Source: Holophagales bacterium (GTDB lineage: Bacteria > Acidobacteriota > Holophagae > Holophagales > Holophagaceae). Taken from it: DNA of 6,350 nt. Positions 5,275 through 6,350 of this stretch are shown in pieces. Location of the stretch: contig JAITFL010000119.1 of assembly GCA_031281385.1 (NCBI GenBank), positions 1 to 6,350 of the forward strand, written 5' to 3'. Positions within the stretch are counted from its first letter, which is position 1. Each line of letters begins with the position of its first letter. The notes under the pieces are model-generated. The model ran no database searches, had not been told where the DNA came from, and worked only from the letters and a program-made list of their open reading frames with translations. The position numbers were made by a program, and so were the translations under genes.

Positions 5275-6350
5275 TATCGTGCGCCGCCCCCGCCCAAAGA
5301 AAATGTGGCTTTGTCTTCAAAGATTTTGCCATTTTTTGTCCCTGTTACCGCCAACTGGTTTTCACCAGGCGTTAGCTCTATGTCCCAGACAAAATGCACC
5401 CTTGCGCCGTCGCGGCGCCCAGGGCCCAACTTTTTGCCATTCAGTGTCAGTTCGCAGGAATCCAAGTTGCTGTAAGCGTGGATGGTCTGCTTGGCATTTG
5501 TTCTGTTGATAAGGCGCTTGTCGGCTAGGTGCAGCACAGGTTCATTGTTCCACTCGGCTTTGTACAGGTAGAACGCGTCTTTCTTTACTTTGCGGTCGTA
5601 CGAGACTATCCCCTTTTGATTGCGGCCCGGCACTCCGCCACGGTTCCAGAATGGAACGGTGAAGTCGAACATGTTCCATAGGTAAGTCCCCCAAATGTGG
5701 GGCGCGTTCTCTATGGCTGCTAGGTGAATTTCGTGGCTGCGGCTTTGATAGCCCTCGGGATAGAACTGGCCAACCACCGGATCGCCCGGGGTGCGGTCGT
5801 TTTCGTCCTGTTGCCGCCAGTTGCCCTCTGCGCCATATTCTGAAAGAGCAAAAAGAGCCCCTTCGCGCTTGCCAGCACGTTCTAGCCAACCTACGATGTT
5901 TTCGGTTTTGCCTTCGTACCAGCCATAATAGCGGTTGTGGCCTTGTAGGTCGGCTTGGTGGCTCTCTGGCCTCTCCAAATCTCCATAGCCGCTCACGGCA
6001 ACAGTCTGGCGGCTAGGGTCTTCTGTCTTTGCCAAGTCGTGCAGTTCGGCTGTCAGGCGCACAGGGAAATTTTGGTCGCCCCTCACATACACTTCGTTGT
6101 GCAGGCCCCACGTGAATATGGACGGATGGTTGTAGTTCTGGCGGATCAGTTCGGTGAGCTGCTGCTTGGCGTTTTCACTCTCTTGGCCAGTCCAGGTGTT
6201 GACGAATGGTATCTCTGCCCAAACTAGGAAACCCATGCGGTCTGCCGCTGAATAAATGTATTCGGATTGTTGGTAGTGAGCCAAGCGCAGGGACGACGCG
6301 CCGATCTCCATCATCATGTCCAAGTCTTCTTGGTGGTCGGCGTTGGTCAG
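5274..6350 (-). CDS. Glycoside hydrolase family 2 protein (beta-galactosidase/glucuronidase-like), N terminus outside window
   Basis: The C-terminal 358 residues of a GH2 glycosidase; the frame is open through the right edge, so the N-terminal sugar-binding domains are missing. The visible part begins in the catalytic barrel (EDLDMMMEIGASSLRLAHY). The acid/base Glu is in WGLHNE (codon 6093-6095) and the nucleophile Glu in LSEYGAEG (codon 5838-5840), both retaining GH2 signatures. The barrel ends around KKDAFYLYKAEW. An immunoglobulin-like C-terminal domain follows, resembling DUF4982, with a SNLDSCELTLNGKKLG stretch. The protein ends in GGGGAR. Substrate (beta-galactoside, beta-glucuronide or other) and localisation cannot be judged without the N terminus. 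Its stop overlaps the chorismate mutase start. A TTG at 6321-6323 is an internal leucine codon, not the start, because conserved GH2 sequence continues upstream of it. Confidence 0.93.
   Translation of the reverse strand: MTNADHQEDLDMMMEIGASSLRLAHYQQSEYIYSAADRMGFLVWAEIPFVNTWTGQESENAKQQLTELIRQNYNHPSIFTWGLHNEVYVRGDQNFPVRLTAELHDLAKTEDPSRQTVAVSGYGDLERPESHQADLQGHNRYYGWYEGKTENIVGWLERAGKREGALFALSEYGAEGNWRQQDENDRTPGDPVVGQFYPEGYQSRSHEIHLAAIENAPHIWGTYLWNMFDFTVPFWNRGGVPGRNQKGIVSYDRKVKKDAFYLYKAEWNNEPVLHLADKRLINRTNAKQTIHAYSNLDSCELTLNGKKLGPGRRDGARVHFVWDIELTPGENQLAVTGTKNGKIFEDKATFSLGGGGAR

Noticed and set aside
5542..5889. Second minus-strand frame inside the GH2 gene
   Set aside because: Out-of-phase shadow of the GH2 catalytic domain; Arg/Pro/Ser-rich with no recognisable features.
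6321..6323. TTG as the start codon of the GH2 gene
   Set aside because: The frame continues to the right edge and the nine residues before it (including the conserved HQED-type segment) fit the GH2 barrel, so the gene is truncated by the window.
1..6350. tRNA, rRNA, CRISPR array or insertion sequence
   Set aside because: Read on both strands without finding cloverleaf arms with a CCA end, rRNA signatures, regularly spaced direct repeats or transposase motifs. A subtle small RNA cannot be excluded by eye.

Overview
The window looks like bacterial chromosome from a Gram-negative (diderm) organism. It carries a lipid A-type lauroyl/myristoyl acyltransferase, which implies an outer membrane, next to the housekeeping genes greA and clpX. 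A DUF1292-family protein (common in Firmicutes but not confined to them), a COG2403/cyclic-2,3-diphosphoglycerate-synthase-like GTPase and a GH2 glycosidase make an ordinary enteric or pseudomonad source unlikely. A Verrucomicrobiota-like or LPS-bearing Firmicutes-like (Negativicutes) lineage would fit, but this is a low-confidence inference from gene content. Base composition is moderate by eye, genes are closely packed, and the standard genetic code fits (TAA, TAG and TGA all used as stops).

Layout. Positions 1-183, after clpX, hold no convincing gene but a run of inverted repeats. A left-facing (minus-strand) operon occupies 2886 down to 184: lipid A-type acyltransferase, greA (overlapping it as TAATG), then clpX 19 bases later. 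Its upstream leader (2887 to about 2982) contains a stem-loop followed by six Ts, resembling a transcription attenuator. A divergent control region (about 2982-3183) separates this operon from a single right-facing gene (3184-4503) encoding the COG2403-type GTPase. That gene has a good sigma70-like promoter (TTGAAA, 18 bases, TATAAT), and a perfect 8-bp dyad overlaps its -35. A stem-loop at 4528-4559 probably ends this transcript. The right third is another left-facing operon: a GH2 glycosidase cut by the right edge, an AroQ-type chorismate mutase overlapping it as TAATG, and a small acidic DUF1292 protein with a four-cysteine N-terminal cluster.

How the genes fit together. The first operon joins envelope lipid synthesis, rescue of stalled RNA polymerase and ATP-dependent protein unfolding; these share expression rather than a pathway. 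ClpX keeps every recognisable functional motif, including a ClpP-docking loop (VGF), although no clpP is adjacent. The GH2/chorismate mutase/DUF1292 group also has no obvious shared pathway. No tRNA, rRNA, CRISPR array or insertion sequence was recognised. The points most worth following up are the attenuator-like leader, the dyad over the GTPase promoter, the cysteine cluster in the DUF1292 protein and the hairpin cluster after clpX.
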